Origin: JBOHUC01 sp050733935 | GTDB lineage: Bacteria > Eisenbacteria > RBG-16-71-46 > DASYSL01 | Reading direction: 5' to 3' | Assembly (NCBI GenBank): GCA_050733935.1 | Contig: JBOHUC010000182.1 | Span: 1-39,384 of the forward strand | Length of the DNA: 39,384 nt | Shown: positions 25,203-32,657 of the stretch, piece by piece | How the letters are laid out: every line of letters starts with the position of its first letter | Position numbering within the stretch: position 1 is the stretch's first letter | Program-made: the position numbers and the translations under genes | Notes under the pieces: model-generated | What the model was told of the DNA's origin: nothing | Databases searched by the model: none | Seen by the model: the letters and a program-made list of their open reading frames with translations, nothing else

Positions 25203-25829
25203 TCAGGCGACCGATCCACCTTCGCGGAATCCGTCGCCTCCTCGCAGCGCCCGCGAAGCGCCGACCAGCCGCTCGACCGTATCGGCGAGCTCGCGCGCGA
25301 CCTCCTCGGGAGAAGCCTCCGGATGTCGCGCGGCGGCGGCGAGCGCCGCGCGCGCGAGCCCCCCCGCGATGAACGGTGCCAGGAGCCGCGGGTCGGCGCG
25401 CTCGAAATCCCCGCTCCCCATCCCGTCCGAGAGGATGTCCATGAGGATACGCCGCGGGCGCAGCATGTCCTCGGGAAGGGTCGCGATCTCCCGGTGGTGC
25501 GCCTCGACGACGAGCGTGTGCTCCATCGGTCTCTGGCGGGCGAAGTCGAGGTAGGCGCGCACGAACGCGCGCAGGCGCGCCCGCGGACCGGCCACCCCGT
25601 CGAGCGCGCGCGCAATGAACTCCCCGAACGACGTGAGACATCCCGAGAGGACACGCCGCGCGATCTCCTGTTTGCTCGGGAAATAGCGATAAAGATTGCC
25701 TTCGGTCATCTGCGCCCGGCGCGCGATCGCCCGCGTCGAGGCCCCGCGCACGCCGAGCTCCGCGAACAGCGGAAGGGCGGCCCGGGCGATCGCCTCGGCC
25801 CGTGCGTCTCGCGAGATCCGTCGGGACAT
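25203..25829 (-). CDS. TetR/AcrR family transcriptional regulator
   Basis: A 208-residue regulator. The N-terminal helix-turn-helix is clear at about residues 8-52: AEAIARAALPLFAELGVRGA, then MTEGNLYRYFPSKQEIARRV. The C-terminal all-helical ligand domain shows no specific motif. The ATG follows GGAGACGGAGCCG; a longer frame runs back into the permease gene and lacks family similarity. It is 13 nt downstream of the permease remnant on the same strand, so it probably belongs to that transcript. Its ligand and targets are unknown. Confidence 0.92.
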   Translation of the reverse strand: MSRRISRDARAEAIARAALPLFAELGVRGASTRAIARRAQMTEGNLYRYFPSKQEIARRVLSGCLTSFGEFIARALDGVAGPRARLRAFVRAYLDFARQRPMEHTLVVEAHHREIATLPEDMLRPRRILMDILSDGMGSGDFERADPRLLAPFIAGGLARAALAAAARHPEASPEEVARELADTVERLVGASRALRGGDGFREGGSVA

Positions 25830-25842
25830 CGGCTCCGTCTCC

Positions 25843-26292
25843 CTAGAAATCGCGCCGGCCGAACGCGCGGACCGCGAGCGCGAGCGGCACCGCCGTCCAG
25901 AAGGCGAGGCTCGCGACCGTCGCGGCTGCACCGAGCGGACGCGCGAGAAAGGCTCCGATCGCCGCGCCCGAGGGTCCGAACAGCGCGTGACTGCCGAGCG
26001 CCGAGGTTGCGAGCACGCGGCACAGGTCGACGGGATTGAGCCACACCGCGATCACAAGGATCCGACGGACCGGTAGACCGTAGACGACCGACGTGATGCC
26101 GACGGCGGCCAGGTCGTAGAGGACGGTGGCCAGGAGCCAGACGAGGAGTCCCGCGCCGAGCGCCTGGATGCGATCGGGCCAGCGCGCGGCCAGTGCTACG
26201 CCGATCGCAAGGAAGATCGCGGCCAGCACGACCGAAAGTGCGACGAGGGCCAGGAAGCCGCTTGCCTGTTCGGCCCCTGCAGCCGGTGAGGC
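25843..26292 (-). pseudogene. NosY-type ABC-2 permease, 5'-truncated
   Basis: An open frame of 149 codons matching the C-terminal part of NosY-like permeases of the nitrous oxide reductase accessory transporter: GLLVWLLATVLYDLAAVGIT, NPVDLCRVLA, LFGPSGAAIGAFLARPLG and the ending LALAVRAFGRRDF. About four membrane spans remain. The first 110-120 residues of the family are missing; upstream the frame is closed by TGA at 26293-26295. A GTG at 26229 would give a 128-residue product. I read it as a deletion remnant. The alternative is a short, still translated membrane protein. The neighbours are a lipoprotein start in another frame and a tetR gene. Confidence 0.6.
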
Positions 26293-26407
26293 TCACGCAG
26301 AGCGCGAGCACGACGGCGCCGGTGGCGGCGGCGAAGGCGGATGCGCCGGTTCGAGGTCGATGGGTTCGCGCGAAAGGTGGATTGGAAGTCGGTCGGTCAG
26401 GGGTCAC
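26279..26407 (-). pseudogene. Lipoprotein 5' end fused out of frame to the permease remnant
   Basis: A GTG start preceded by GAGGAGGAC at a good distance opens a frame of 43 codons. It contains an N-terminal arginine-rich part, a hydrophobic stretch (ATGAVVLALCVSL) and a lipobox LTGC. Directly after the cysteine, the sequence becomes the NosY-like frame shifted by one base, and the lipoprotein frame continues only as an Arg-rich shadow. NosL, a copper lipoprotein of nos operons, would fit by context, but too little is left to prove it. Confidence 0.45.
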
Positions 26408-26430
26408 GTTCGTTGTCCTCCTCGCACAGG

Positions 26431-26474
26431 AGGCTACGGACGAACGAGAACGGCCCCTTATGACGCGCGTCATA
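26431..26474 (-). promoter_or_regulatory. Crp/Fnr-type operator and promoter before the nos-like remnant
   Basis: TATGACGCGCGTCATA is a perfect 16-bp inverted repeat at 26459-26474, with the core TGAC-N4-GTCA that fits the spacing of FNR/DNR/NnrR-type sites. On the minus strand, TAGCCT at 26436-26431 could serve as -10, which would place the palindrome at about -41.5, the usual class II activator position. The lipoprotein GTG follows at 26407. The gene just upstream encodes a Crp/Fnr regulator. Confidence 0.55.
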
Positions 26475-26544
26475 GTGCGTCGAAAAAAGTGAACGCTCCT
26501 TCTCGGCGTGGGGCGGAAGGCCTTGAGCGGCATGCGTTTGGGAG

Positions 26545-26576
26545 GAAAAAGAAAACCGCGCCCACAGAAGGCGCGG
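26545..26576 (-). terminator. Intrinsic terminator of the Crp/Fnr gene
   Basis: On the minus strand a 7-bp stem CCGCGCC / GGCGCGG with a 7-nt loop is followed by TTTTCTTTTT. It starts 30 nt after the regulator stop codon. This is the best intrinsic terminator on the minus strand. Confidence 0.8.
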
Positions 26577-26606
26577 CGCGGCGGACACCGCGTCCGGCGG
26601 GGCGGA

Positions 26607-27272
26607 CTAGGAGATCGAGTGTTCTCCCTGCGTCCGGCGCTTGAGTGCTGCGAGATCGAGCACGCGAATGCGATTGCGGCCGAGTTCGAGCCATCCAAGC
26701 TCTTCGAACTCGCGCGTGATGCGGATTGCGGTCTCGACTGTCGTTCCCGCCATCTCTCCAAGCTCGCGGCGCGTGAGCGGAATCGTCTCGCCGAACTTCG
26801 CCATGAGCCCGACGAGCCGGCCCGCGATTCGGGAGCCCGCGTCATCCGCGCGCGCACAGCCCTCGCAACCGGCCTCGCGCAACCGTCCGCAGAACTGCTT
26901 GAGCACCGCGCGCGCGAACGCCGGATGCTGCTCGACGAGTCCCCGAAAGAGCGGGCCGGGCATGCGATACACGACCGAGGGCTCGGCCGCGATCGCGCTC
27001 GCGGGGTACGTGCCGCCGTCGAGCGCCGGCAGGCAGCAGAACGTGTCGCCCGGCCCCACGACGCAGACCGTGCGAACGCTTCCGTCCGGACGGCTGTGCT
27101 GAATGTTCGCGCGGCCCTTCCGAAGCAGGAAGACGATGTCCGTGCCCTCGCCCTCGGCGAAGAACATATGCCCTGCGGGAACCGACTCTTCGGATACGTG
27201 CGGAACGAGGTCCTTCACGCCGGCGGCGGGGAGCGTGCTGAACGGGTAGCTCTTTTCGAGGACCGTGTTCAT
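26607..27272 (-). CDS. Crp/Fnr family transcriptional regulator
   Basis: A 221-residue regulator with an N-terminal cyclic-nucleotide-like beta barrel (VPAGHMFFAEGEGTDIVFLL, RKGRANIQHSRPDGS) and a C-terminal winged helix with IPLTRRELGEMAGTTVETAI. The recognition helix reads TTVETAIR, closer to the TVETISR of FNR than to the SRETVGR of CRP. It lacks the FNR N-terminal cysteines but has C70, C79, C80, C128, C136 and C139. The start MNTVLEKSYP is chosen; an upstream extension overlaps the preceding gene. The palindrome at 26459-26474, before the nos-like remnant, is a plausible target. Its signal is unknown. Confidence 0.93.
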   Translation of the reverse strand: MNTVLEKSYPFSTLPAAGVKDLVPHVSEESVPAGHMFFAEGEGTDIVFLLRKGRANIQHSRPDGSVRTVCVVGPGDTFCCLPALDGGTYPASAIAAEPSVVYRMPGPLFRGLVEQHPAFARAVLKQFCGRLREAGCEGCARADDAGSRIAGRLVGLMAKFGETIPLTRRELGEMAGTTVETAIRITREFEELGWLELGRNRIRVLDLAALKRRTQGEHSIS

Positions 27273-27307
27273 TCGAATCTCGCTTGCGGGACGACGCCCC
27301 GCGTTTA

Positions 27308-28294
27308 CTACTGGCGCGGCCGGGCCGCGATGATCTTGCGGGCCACCTTGCCCGGGACGATCGAAAGCGTGTCGGGACCGGCGTTCCACCACATCTTGCC
27401 GCCCGGCTCGGCGAAGCATCGGACATTGTAGCGCCCCGGCGGAAGCTTCTCGACCTTCTGGAGGCTATCCGCTCCCCCGAGCATGAGATTCACCTGGTAG
27501 CGGAACCCGTCGTCGCCGGTACGGGCGAGCAGCAGCTCGGCGCGTCCCTTGTCCACGTACTCCCCGGTCGGAAGGCGCACGCCGAAGAGTGCGGAACCGA
27601 GTTCGGAATCCTTGAAGTCCGGAACCTTCCACTCCGCGTCGAGCGTCTCGGGCTTCTCCATCGTGAAGTCGTGCCACACGCCGAGCTCGCCGCTCCCGAG
27701 CGCCAGGTTCGCCTTGACCCACGAGGTGGCCCCGACCGGAACCTTGCGCACGACGAACGCCCCGCTCGAATCGGGACCCTGCGACTGGAGGACCGGGCAT
27801 ACTGACGAGAGCGCGTCCTGGGATTCGGTGCTGATGCGCACATCCTTGTAGGGAACCCCGCCCCTCGTCACCCGGCCGCGGATCATTCCGCCGCGGCGAA
27901 GCGTGAGCGTGGCGTGACCGGGCCGATTCGGCAGGAGCTCGACTTTGGTCGAAGCACTCCCGCCGATCCAGTTTCCGGGAAGCCGCTCGCACATGGCCGT
28001 GACGATGTAGCGGCTCGGTTCGAGATCGCGGAAGACAAGACCACCCTTCGCATCGCTCGTGTCGCGCGCCAGCGGCGTGCTGCTCACGGCCTGTCCGGGA
28101 ACTTCCATGAACGATCCGTCGTCCTTGAAGAGACGGACGAGCACGCCCTCGACGGGTTTCCCCTGGCCGATGACCTGCACTTCGATCGAGCCGTCGGCAC
28201 CTTCGGCCGGAAGGGCGAGCGCAACGCATGCGGCCGTCACGGCGCACACGGCCGTCGCGACGAGCACGGCGAACCGGACGTTGGCGCGCTTCAT
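27308..28294 (-). CDS. Exported protein with carboxypeptidase-regulatory-like domains
   Basis: A 328-residue protein of unknown function. An N-terminal signal peptide is seen (MKRANVRFAVLVATAVCAVT, then ALALPAEGADG). Two regions look like CarboxypepD_reg or transthyretin-like beta folds: GSIEVQVIGQGKPVEGVLVR with DAKGGLVFRDLEPSRYIVTA, and GGMIRGRVTRGGVPYKDVRI with KVPVGATSWV. Such folds are non-catalytic and often serve as surface or stabilising modules. The start overlaps the sdhB stop in ATGA, so it is translated with the succinate dehydrogenase genes; why is unclear. Confidence 0.82.
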   Translation of the reverse strand: MKRANVRFAVLVATAVCAVTAACVALALPAEGADGSIEVQVIGQGKPVEGVLVRLFKDDGSFMEVPGQAVSSTPLARDTSDAKGGLVFRDLEPSRYIVTAMCERLPGNWIGGSASTKVELLPNRPGHATLTLRRGGMIRGRVTRGGVPYKDVRISTESQDALSSVCPVLQSQGPDSSGAFVVRKVPVGATSWVKANLALGSGELGVWHDFTMEKPETLDAEWKVPDFKDSELGSALFGVRLPTGEYVDKGRAELLLARTGDDGFRYQVNLMLGGADSLQKVEKLPPGRYNVRCFAEPGGKMWWNAGPDTLSIVPGKVARKIIAARPRQ

Positions 28295-29046
28295 CGGGAG
28301 AACAGGTCCTTGAGCCACTGGGCGGTCGTCTCGCGCCCGAGCTCCGCGATCGCGTCCGTGAGCGGAATCTCCTTCGGGCACACCGCGACGCAATTCTGTG
28401 CGTTTCCGCAATCGGCGATTCCTCCCTTGCCCATGATGGCGTGCAGGCGCTCCTCCTTGTTCATCGCACCGGTCGGATGGCCGTTGAAGAGGCGGACCTG
28501 CGCGAGCGGCGCGGGCCCCATGAAGCTCGAGTGCGCGTTGAACTGTGGGCAGGCTTCCATGCAGCAGCCGCACGTCATGCAGCGCGCGAACGCGTAGTTC
28601 ATCTCCTGATCGGCCGCCCCGAATCGCGGGCCGGGGCCCATGTCGTACGTGCCGTCGATCGGGATCCAGGCCTTCACACGCTTGAGCGACTCGAACATGG
28701 GCTGGCGGTCGGTCACGAGATCGCGGACGAGCGGGAACTTGGTCAGGGGCTCGAGCACGATCGGCGAAGGGAGGCGATCGACGAGCGCGGCACAGGCCTG
28801 CCGCGGCACTCCGTTCACGAGCATCGAGCACGCGCCGCAGACCTGCTCGAGGCAGTTCGCGTCCCACGTGACCGGGGTCGTCAGCACACCGAATCTCGTG
28901 ACCGGGTTCCGCCGGATCTCCATGAGGGAGGAGATCACGTTCATGTTCGGCCGCCAGGGGATCGAGAATTCCTCCCACCGGGGATGCGCGGAAGGCTCGT
29001 CCTGGCGACGGATATGAAGCTCGATGGTCCGTTTTTCGGGGGTCAT
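28291..29046 (-). CDS. sdhB: Succinate dehydrogenase/fumarate reductase iron-sulfur subunit
   Basis: A 251-residue iron-sulfur protein. The [2Fe-2S] ligands lie in NCLEQVCGACSMLVNGVPRQ followed by AC. The [4Fe-4S] motif is CMTCGCCMEACP, and the [3Fe-4S] region is ADCGNAQNCVAVCPKEIP. It passes electrons between the flavin subunit and the membrane quinone site. I take the ATG giving MTPEKRTIEL; a TTG three codons earlier overlaps the sdhA stop and is possible. The ATGA overlap with the next gene indicates one operon. Confidence 0.95.
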   Translation of the reverse strand: MTPEKRTIELHIRRQDEPSAHPRWEEFSIPWRPNMNVISSLMEIRRNPVTRFGVLTTPVTWDANCLEQVCGACSMLVNGVPRQACAALVDRLPSPIVLEPLTKFPLVRDLVTDRQPMFESLKRVKAWIPIDGTYDMGPGPRFGAADQEMNYAFARCMTCGCCMEACPQFNAHSSFMGPAPLAQVRLFNGHPTGAMNKEERLHAIMGKGGIADCGNAQNCVAVCPKEIPLTDAIAELGRETTAQWLKDLFSR

Positions 29047-29051
29047 GCGCC

Positions 29052-30863
29052 TCAATCATACTTGCGGGCGACGGGTTTGAGCAACGTCGCGTCCACGGGC
29101 TCGTAGTCGATGCACGGCCCCTCGGCCGACCAGCGGGCGATCGTCGTTTTGAGCCAGTCGGCGTCGTTTCGGTGCGGGAACTCGGGCTTGTAGTGTGCCC
29201 CGCGGCTCTCGTCGCGCAGAAGCGCCGCCTTCGTGATCGCGTGCGCGAGCTCGAGCATGTTCCAGAGCTGGTTCACGAACACGAGCGACGGATTGGACCA
29301 GCCCGAGTCGTCGAGCACGTTGAGATCCTGCCAGCGCTGCTTCATCTTGAGGAGGCGCTGCTCGACCTCGCGCAGTTTCGCGTTGTGGCGGACGATCGTC
29401 ACGTGCTCGTTCATCATCTCGCCGAGCTCCTGGTGGAGCCGGTACGGGTTCTCACGGCCCTGCATGCTTCGGATCGCACCAAAGCGATCCTTCCAGCGAT
29501 GTTTTTCCGCTTCCAGGTGCGCCCTGGCCGGCACGTCGGGAGTCTTCGCGCGGTTTCGCGCGTACGCGACCATCGCAGGCCCGCCGATCTTCCCGCCGTA
29601 GATGCACGCGACCAGGGCGTTCGCCCCGAGCCGGTTCGCGCCGTGGTACTGATACTCGCACTCGCCGGCCGCGTAGAGGCCCGGGATGTTCGTCGACTGG
29701 TTCCGCGGATGATCGTCTGCGAGAAAGCCGTCCGCCGTGCGCTCGTAATCCACCCACAGCCCGCCCATCGAGTAGTGGACCGCGGGAAAGATCTTCATCG
29801 GCACCGAGCGTGGATCGTCGCCCACGAAGATCTCGTAGGTCTCGAGGATGCCGCCGAGCTTCCGGTCGAGCTCCGCGCGGGGGATGTGCGTGAGATCGAG
29901 ATACACCTGGAGCTGTCCGTCCACGCCCAGGCCCTGGTTGTAGCAGATGTCGAAGATCTCGCGGCTTGCGATGTCGCGCGGGACGAGGTTTGCGAACTTG
30001 GGATACTTCTCCTCGAGGAAGTAGTACCTCTCGGCGGGAGGGATCGTGAGCGGATCGCGCTTGTCGCCCTTCCTGCGTGGAACCCAGACGCGCCCGCCCT
30101 CGCCGCGCGCCGATTCGCTCATCAATCGGAGCTTGTCCTCGCCCGGGATCGCCGTCGGATGAATCTGGATCATCTCGGGATTCCCGTACGCCGCGCCCTG
30201 CTGGTAGGCGGCGCTCGCGGCCGAGCCGGTGTTCGCGGTCGAGTTCGTCGTGCGCCCGAAAATGAGCCCCGGCCCGCCGGTCGCGAGCATGACCGCCGCC
30301 GCCGGAAACGCGCGGACCTCCATCGTGCGGAGATCGATCGCGACGATCCCGCGGCAGGCGCCGTCGCCGTCGCGCACGACTCCCAGGAACTCGGCGAACT
30401 CGAACTTGCGCACGAGCCCCTGTGCCTCGAAACGGCGCACCTGCTCGTCGAGCGCGTAGAGGAGCTGCTGGCCGGTCGTCGCTCCGGCGAACGCCGTGCG
30501 GTGGTGGAGCGCGCCCCCGAAGCGGCGAAAGTCGAGGAAGCCTTCGGGCGTGCGGTTGAACATCACACCCATCCGGTCGAGGAGATAGATGATGCCGGGC
30601 GCCTCGTACGCCATCGCCTTGACGGGCGGCTGGTGCGCCAGGAAGTCCCCGCCCTTCACCGTATCCACGAAGTGGATCTCGGGCGAATCGTTCTCGCCCT
30701 TCACGTTCACGGCCCCGTTGATGCCGCCCTGCGCGCACACCGAGTGCGAGCGCTTGACCGGAACGACCGAAAAGAGGTCCACGGGGAGTCCGGCCTCGGC
30801 CACCTTGATGACGGCCATGAGGCCTGCGAGTCCTCCACCGACGACGATGATGGGTTCGGCCAT
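29052..30863 (-). CDS. sdhA: Succinate dehydrogenase/fumarate reductase flavoprotein subunit
   Basis: A 603-residue flavoprotein that interconverts succinate and fumarate. The FAD-binding GGGLAGLMAVIKVAEAG is at the N-terminus and the histidine for covalent FAD is in KRSHSVCAQGGINGA (H40). HHRTAFAGATTGQQLLYALD, HPTAIPGEDKLRLMSE and HYSMGGLWVDYERTADG are active-site and family signatures. The overall sequence resembles the B. subtilis/Bacteroidota type rather than the E. coli SdhA. sdhB follows at once, and a small membrane protein precedes it by 18 nt. No standard cytochrome b anchor gene is visible. Confidence 0.96.
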   Translation of the reverse strand: MAEPIIVVGGGLAGLMAVIKVAEAGLPVDLFSVVPVKRSHSVCAQGGINGAVNVKGENDSPEIHFVDTVKGGDFLAHQPPVKAMAYEAPGIIYLLDRMGVMFNRTPEGFLDFRRFGGALHHRTAFAGATTGQQLLYALDEQVRRFEAQGLVRKFEFAEFLGVVRDGDGACRGIVAIDLRTMEVRAFPAAAVMLATGGPGLIFGRTTNSTANTGSAASAAYQQGAAYGNPEMIQIHPTAIPGEDKLRLMSESARGEGGRVWVPRRKGDKRDPLTIPPAERYYFLEEKYPKFANLVPRDIASREIFDICYNQGLGVDGQLQVYLDLTHIPRAELDRKLGGILETYEIFVGDDPRSVPMKIFPAVHYSMGGLWVDYERTADGFLADDHPRNQSTNIPGLYAAGECEYQYHGANRLGANALVACIYGGKIGGPAMVAYARNRAKTPDVPARAHLEAEKHRWKDRFGAIRSMQGRENPYRLHQELGEMMNEHVTIVRHNAKLREVEQRLLKMKQRWQDLNVLDDSGWSNPSLVFVNQLWNMLELAHAITKAALLRDESRGAHYKPEFPHRNDADWLKTTIARWSAEGPCIDYEPVDATLLKPVARKYD

Positions 30864-30881
30864 GAGGTCTCGGTCGATCCG

Positions 30882-31286
30882 CTACGGAGAGGGCGGGGGA
30901 CCGCCCGGAAGGAGAAACGCAGCCCCGGTGAGAACGATCGCGAGGAGAAGGGCCTTCCGGTGCACGCGCCGCGCCTGCGCGCGAAGTGCGCGATCCTCCG
31001 CGGCGTCGGCCACTTCGACCGGACCCGTGCCGTCATCGAAGTCACGCAATCCGCGTGAAGCGAGACTCACGCAGGTCTTCGCCTGGGCCTGAAAGAGCCC
31101 GAGCGCACCGAGCCAAAAGGGAGCGAACGTCATTGCGCGAAAGACCCGCGGAGCTCCGGCGAAGGCTAGGCCGAGGGCGACGAGTGCTCCGAGGACGAAG
31201 GCCGCGATACCGAGCATCCGGCGCTGCGAGATCCCGCGGGGGCCCAGGTTGACCGGGCAGACCCCGCCCGCGTCCACCGCGTTCAA
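30882..31286 (-). CDS. Small membrane protein of unknown function upstream of sdhA
   Basis: A 134-residue protein starting at TTG, eight bases after GGAGG. Three hydrophobic segments are seen: MLGIAAFVLGALVALGLAFA, MTFAPFWLGALGLFQAQA and KALLLAIVLTGAAFLLPG. Two cysteine motifs stand out, CPVNLGPRG at the N-terminus and FQAQAKTCVSLASRG after the second span, which together recall small uncharacterised membrane proteins with a conserved Asn-x-Gly and FQA...KTCV. Its place before sdhAB makes a role with the dehydrogenase thinkable, but it lacks the histidines expected of a heme-bearing anchor. Confidence 0.7.
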   Translation of the reverse strand: MNAVDAGGVCPVNLGPRGISQRRMLGIAAFVLGALVALGLAFAGAPRVFRAMTFAPFWLGALGLFQAQAKTCVSLASRGLRDFDDGTGPVEVADAAEDRALRAQARRVHRKALLLAIVLTGAAFLLPGGPPPSP

Positions 31287-31290
31287 GGGA

Positions 31291-32649
31291 TCATCCTCCG
31301 AACTTCCGGAACACGAGCACGGCGTTGTGGCCCCCGAACCCGAACGCGTTCGACATGATCGCATCGACCTTCGCTTCGCGCGCGACGAGCGGCACGTAGT
31401 CCAAGTCGCACGCGGGATCCGGATCCTTGAGGTTGATCGTGGGATGGAGCACACCGCGCTCGAGCATGAGCACGCACGCGACGGCCTCGATCGCGGACGC
31501 GCCGCCGAGCGCGTGCCCGATCATGGACTTGGTCGAGTTCACGGCGAGCCGGCGTGCGTGCGCGCCGAACACGTTTTTGATCGCATTCGTCTCGGTCACG
31601 TCGTTGAGCGGAGTCGAAGTGCCGTGCGCGTTCACGAGGCCGATCGCCTCGGGCGCGAGCTTCGCATCCTCGAGGGCCGCACGCATCGCGCGCACCGCGC
31701 CCTTCGCGTCCGGGTCGGGTGCGGTCACGTGGTAGCCGTCCGCCGTGGCGCCGTAGCCCACGAGCTCGGCGTAAATCGGCGCGCGCCGCTTCTTCGCGTG
31801 CGCGAGCTCCTCGAGGATGAGGATCCCAGCACCTTCGGCGATCACGAACCCGTCGCGATCGCGGCTGAACGGCCGCGACGCGCCTTCCGGGTCGTCGTTC
31901 CGGGTCGAGAGCGCCCGCAGCTGGCAGTAGCCGTCGACCGCATACGGCGAAATCGTCGATTCGGATGCGCCGGCGACCGCGACATCGGCGCGACCCGAGC
32001 GGATCATGTCGAACGCGGTCCCGATCGAGTGTCCTCCGGTCGCGCAGGCGGTCGAGATGCACAGGTTGGGCCCCCGGCAGCCGGTTTCCATCGCGATCGC
32101 CCCGGCGGCCATATTGGGGATGATCATGGGGACCGTGAGCGGATGCATGCGGCCCGGTCCGCGCGAGAGGAACGTGATGTGCTCGCGCTCGAGCATGTCG
32201 AAGCCGCCGATCCCCGAGCCGACGATCACGGCCGTGTCATTGAGCTCGGGCGACACCGGTGCGATGTCCCCGCCGTTTCCGCCGTTCCCCCCGTTCGCAC
32301 CGCCGTTGCCGCGACCGTTCCCGCCGTTCGCTCCGCCGTTTCCGCTGCCGCCGGCCGCAACGAGAGCGCGCGTCGGCAGCGTGAAGCCCGCGTGCTCGAG
32401 CGCCTCCATGGCGGCGACGATCGCAAGGTGCATGAAGCGGGTGCTGCGCTTGATGGACTTCGTCGACAGGCGCGACTCGGGATCGAAATCGGTGACTTCA
32501 CCGGCGATCCGGCTCTTGAGCGCCGAGGCGTCGAACGCGCGAACGGGAGCCACGCCCGAGCGGCCGTGGACGAGCGCGTCCCAGAAGCGGGAAACACCGG
32601 TGCCGTTCGGGGCGCACACACCGAGGCCTGTGACGACGACCCTGCGCAA
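31291..32649 (-). CDS. fabF: 3-oxoacyl-ACP synthase II with Gly/Asn insertion
   Basis: A 452-residue KAS II that condenses malonyl-ACP with acyl-ACP in fatty acid elongation. The catalytic Cys is in STACATGGHS, and the two histidines are in NAHGTSTPLND and SMIGHALGGAS. The family length is about 412; the excess is a Gly/Asn-rich insertion at residues 100-127, between ALVAA and DIAPV. The start is a TTG giving MRRVVVTGLGV, the normal family N-terminus, without a clear purine-rich site, so it may depend on translation of the desaturase gene that ends eight bases before. Confidence 0.95.
   Translation of the reverse strand: MRRVVVTGLGVCAPNGTGVSRFWDALVHGRSGVAPVRAFDASALKSRIAGEVTDFDPESRLSTKSIKRSTRFMHLAIVAAMEALEHAGFTLPTRALVAAGGSGNGGANGGNGRGNGGANGGNGGNGGDIAPVSPELNDTAVIVGSGIGGFDMLEREHITFLSRGPGRMHPLTVPMIIPNMAAGAIAMETGCRGPNLCISTACATGGHSIGTAFDMIRSGRADVAVAGASESTISPYAVDGYCQLRALSTRNDDPEGASRPFSRDRDGFVIAEGAGILILEELAHAKKRRAPIYAELVGYGATADGYHVTAPDPDAKGAVRAMRAALEDAKLAPEAIGLVNAHGTSTPLNDVTETNAIKNVFGAHARRLAVNSTKSMIGHALGGASAIEAVACVLMLERGVLHPTINLKDPDPACDLDYVPLVAREAKVDAIMSNAFGFGGHNAVLVFRKFGG
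32269..32352 (-). repeat. Tandem GGN/GNGG-coding repeat inside fabF
   Basis: Imperfect short repeats of the type CCGTTCCCGCCG on the plus strand, which encode runs of Gly with Asn (GGANGGNGRGNGGANGGNGG) on the minus strand. The frame stays open. It is a low-complexity surface loop within the ketosynthase, probably made by slippage. Confidence 0.85.
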
Positions 32650-32657
32650 GGAGAGGG

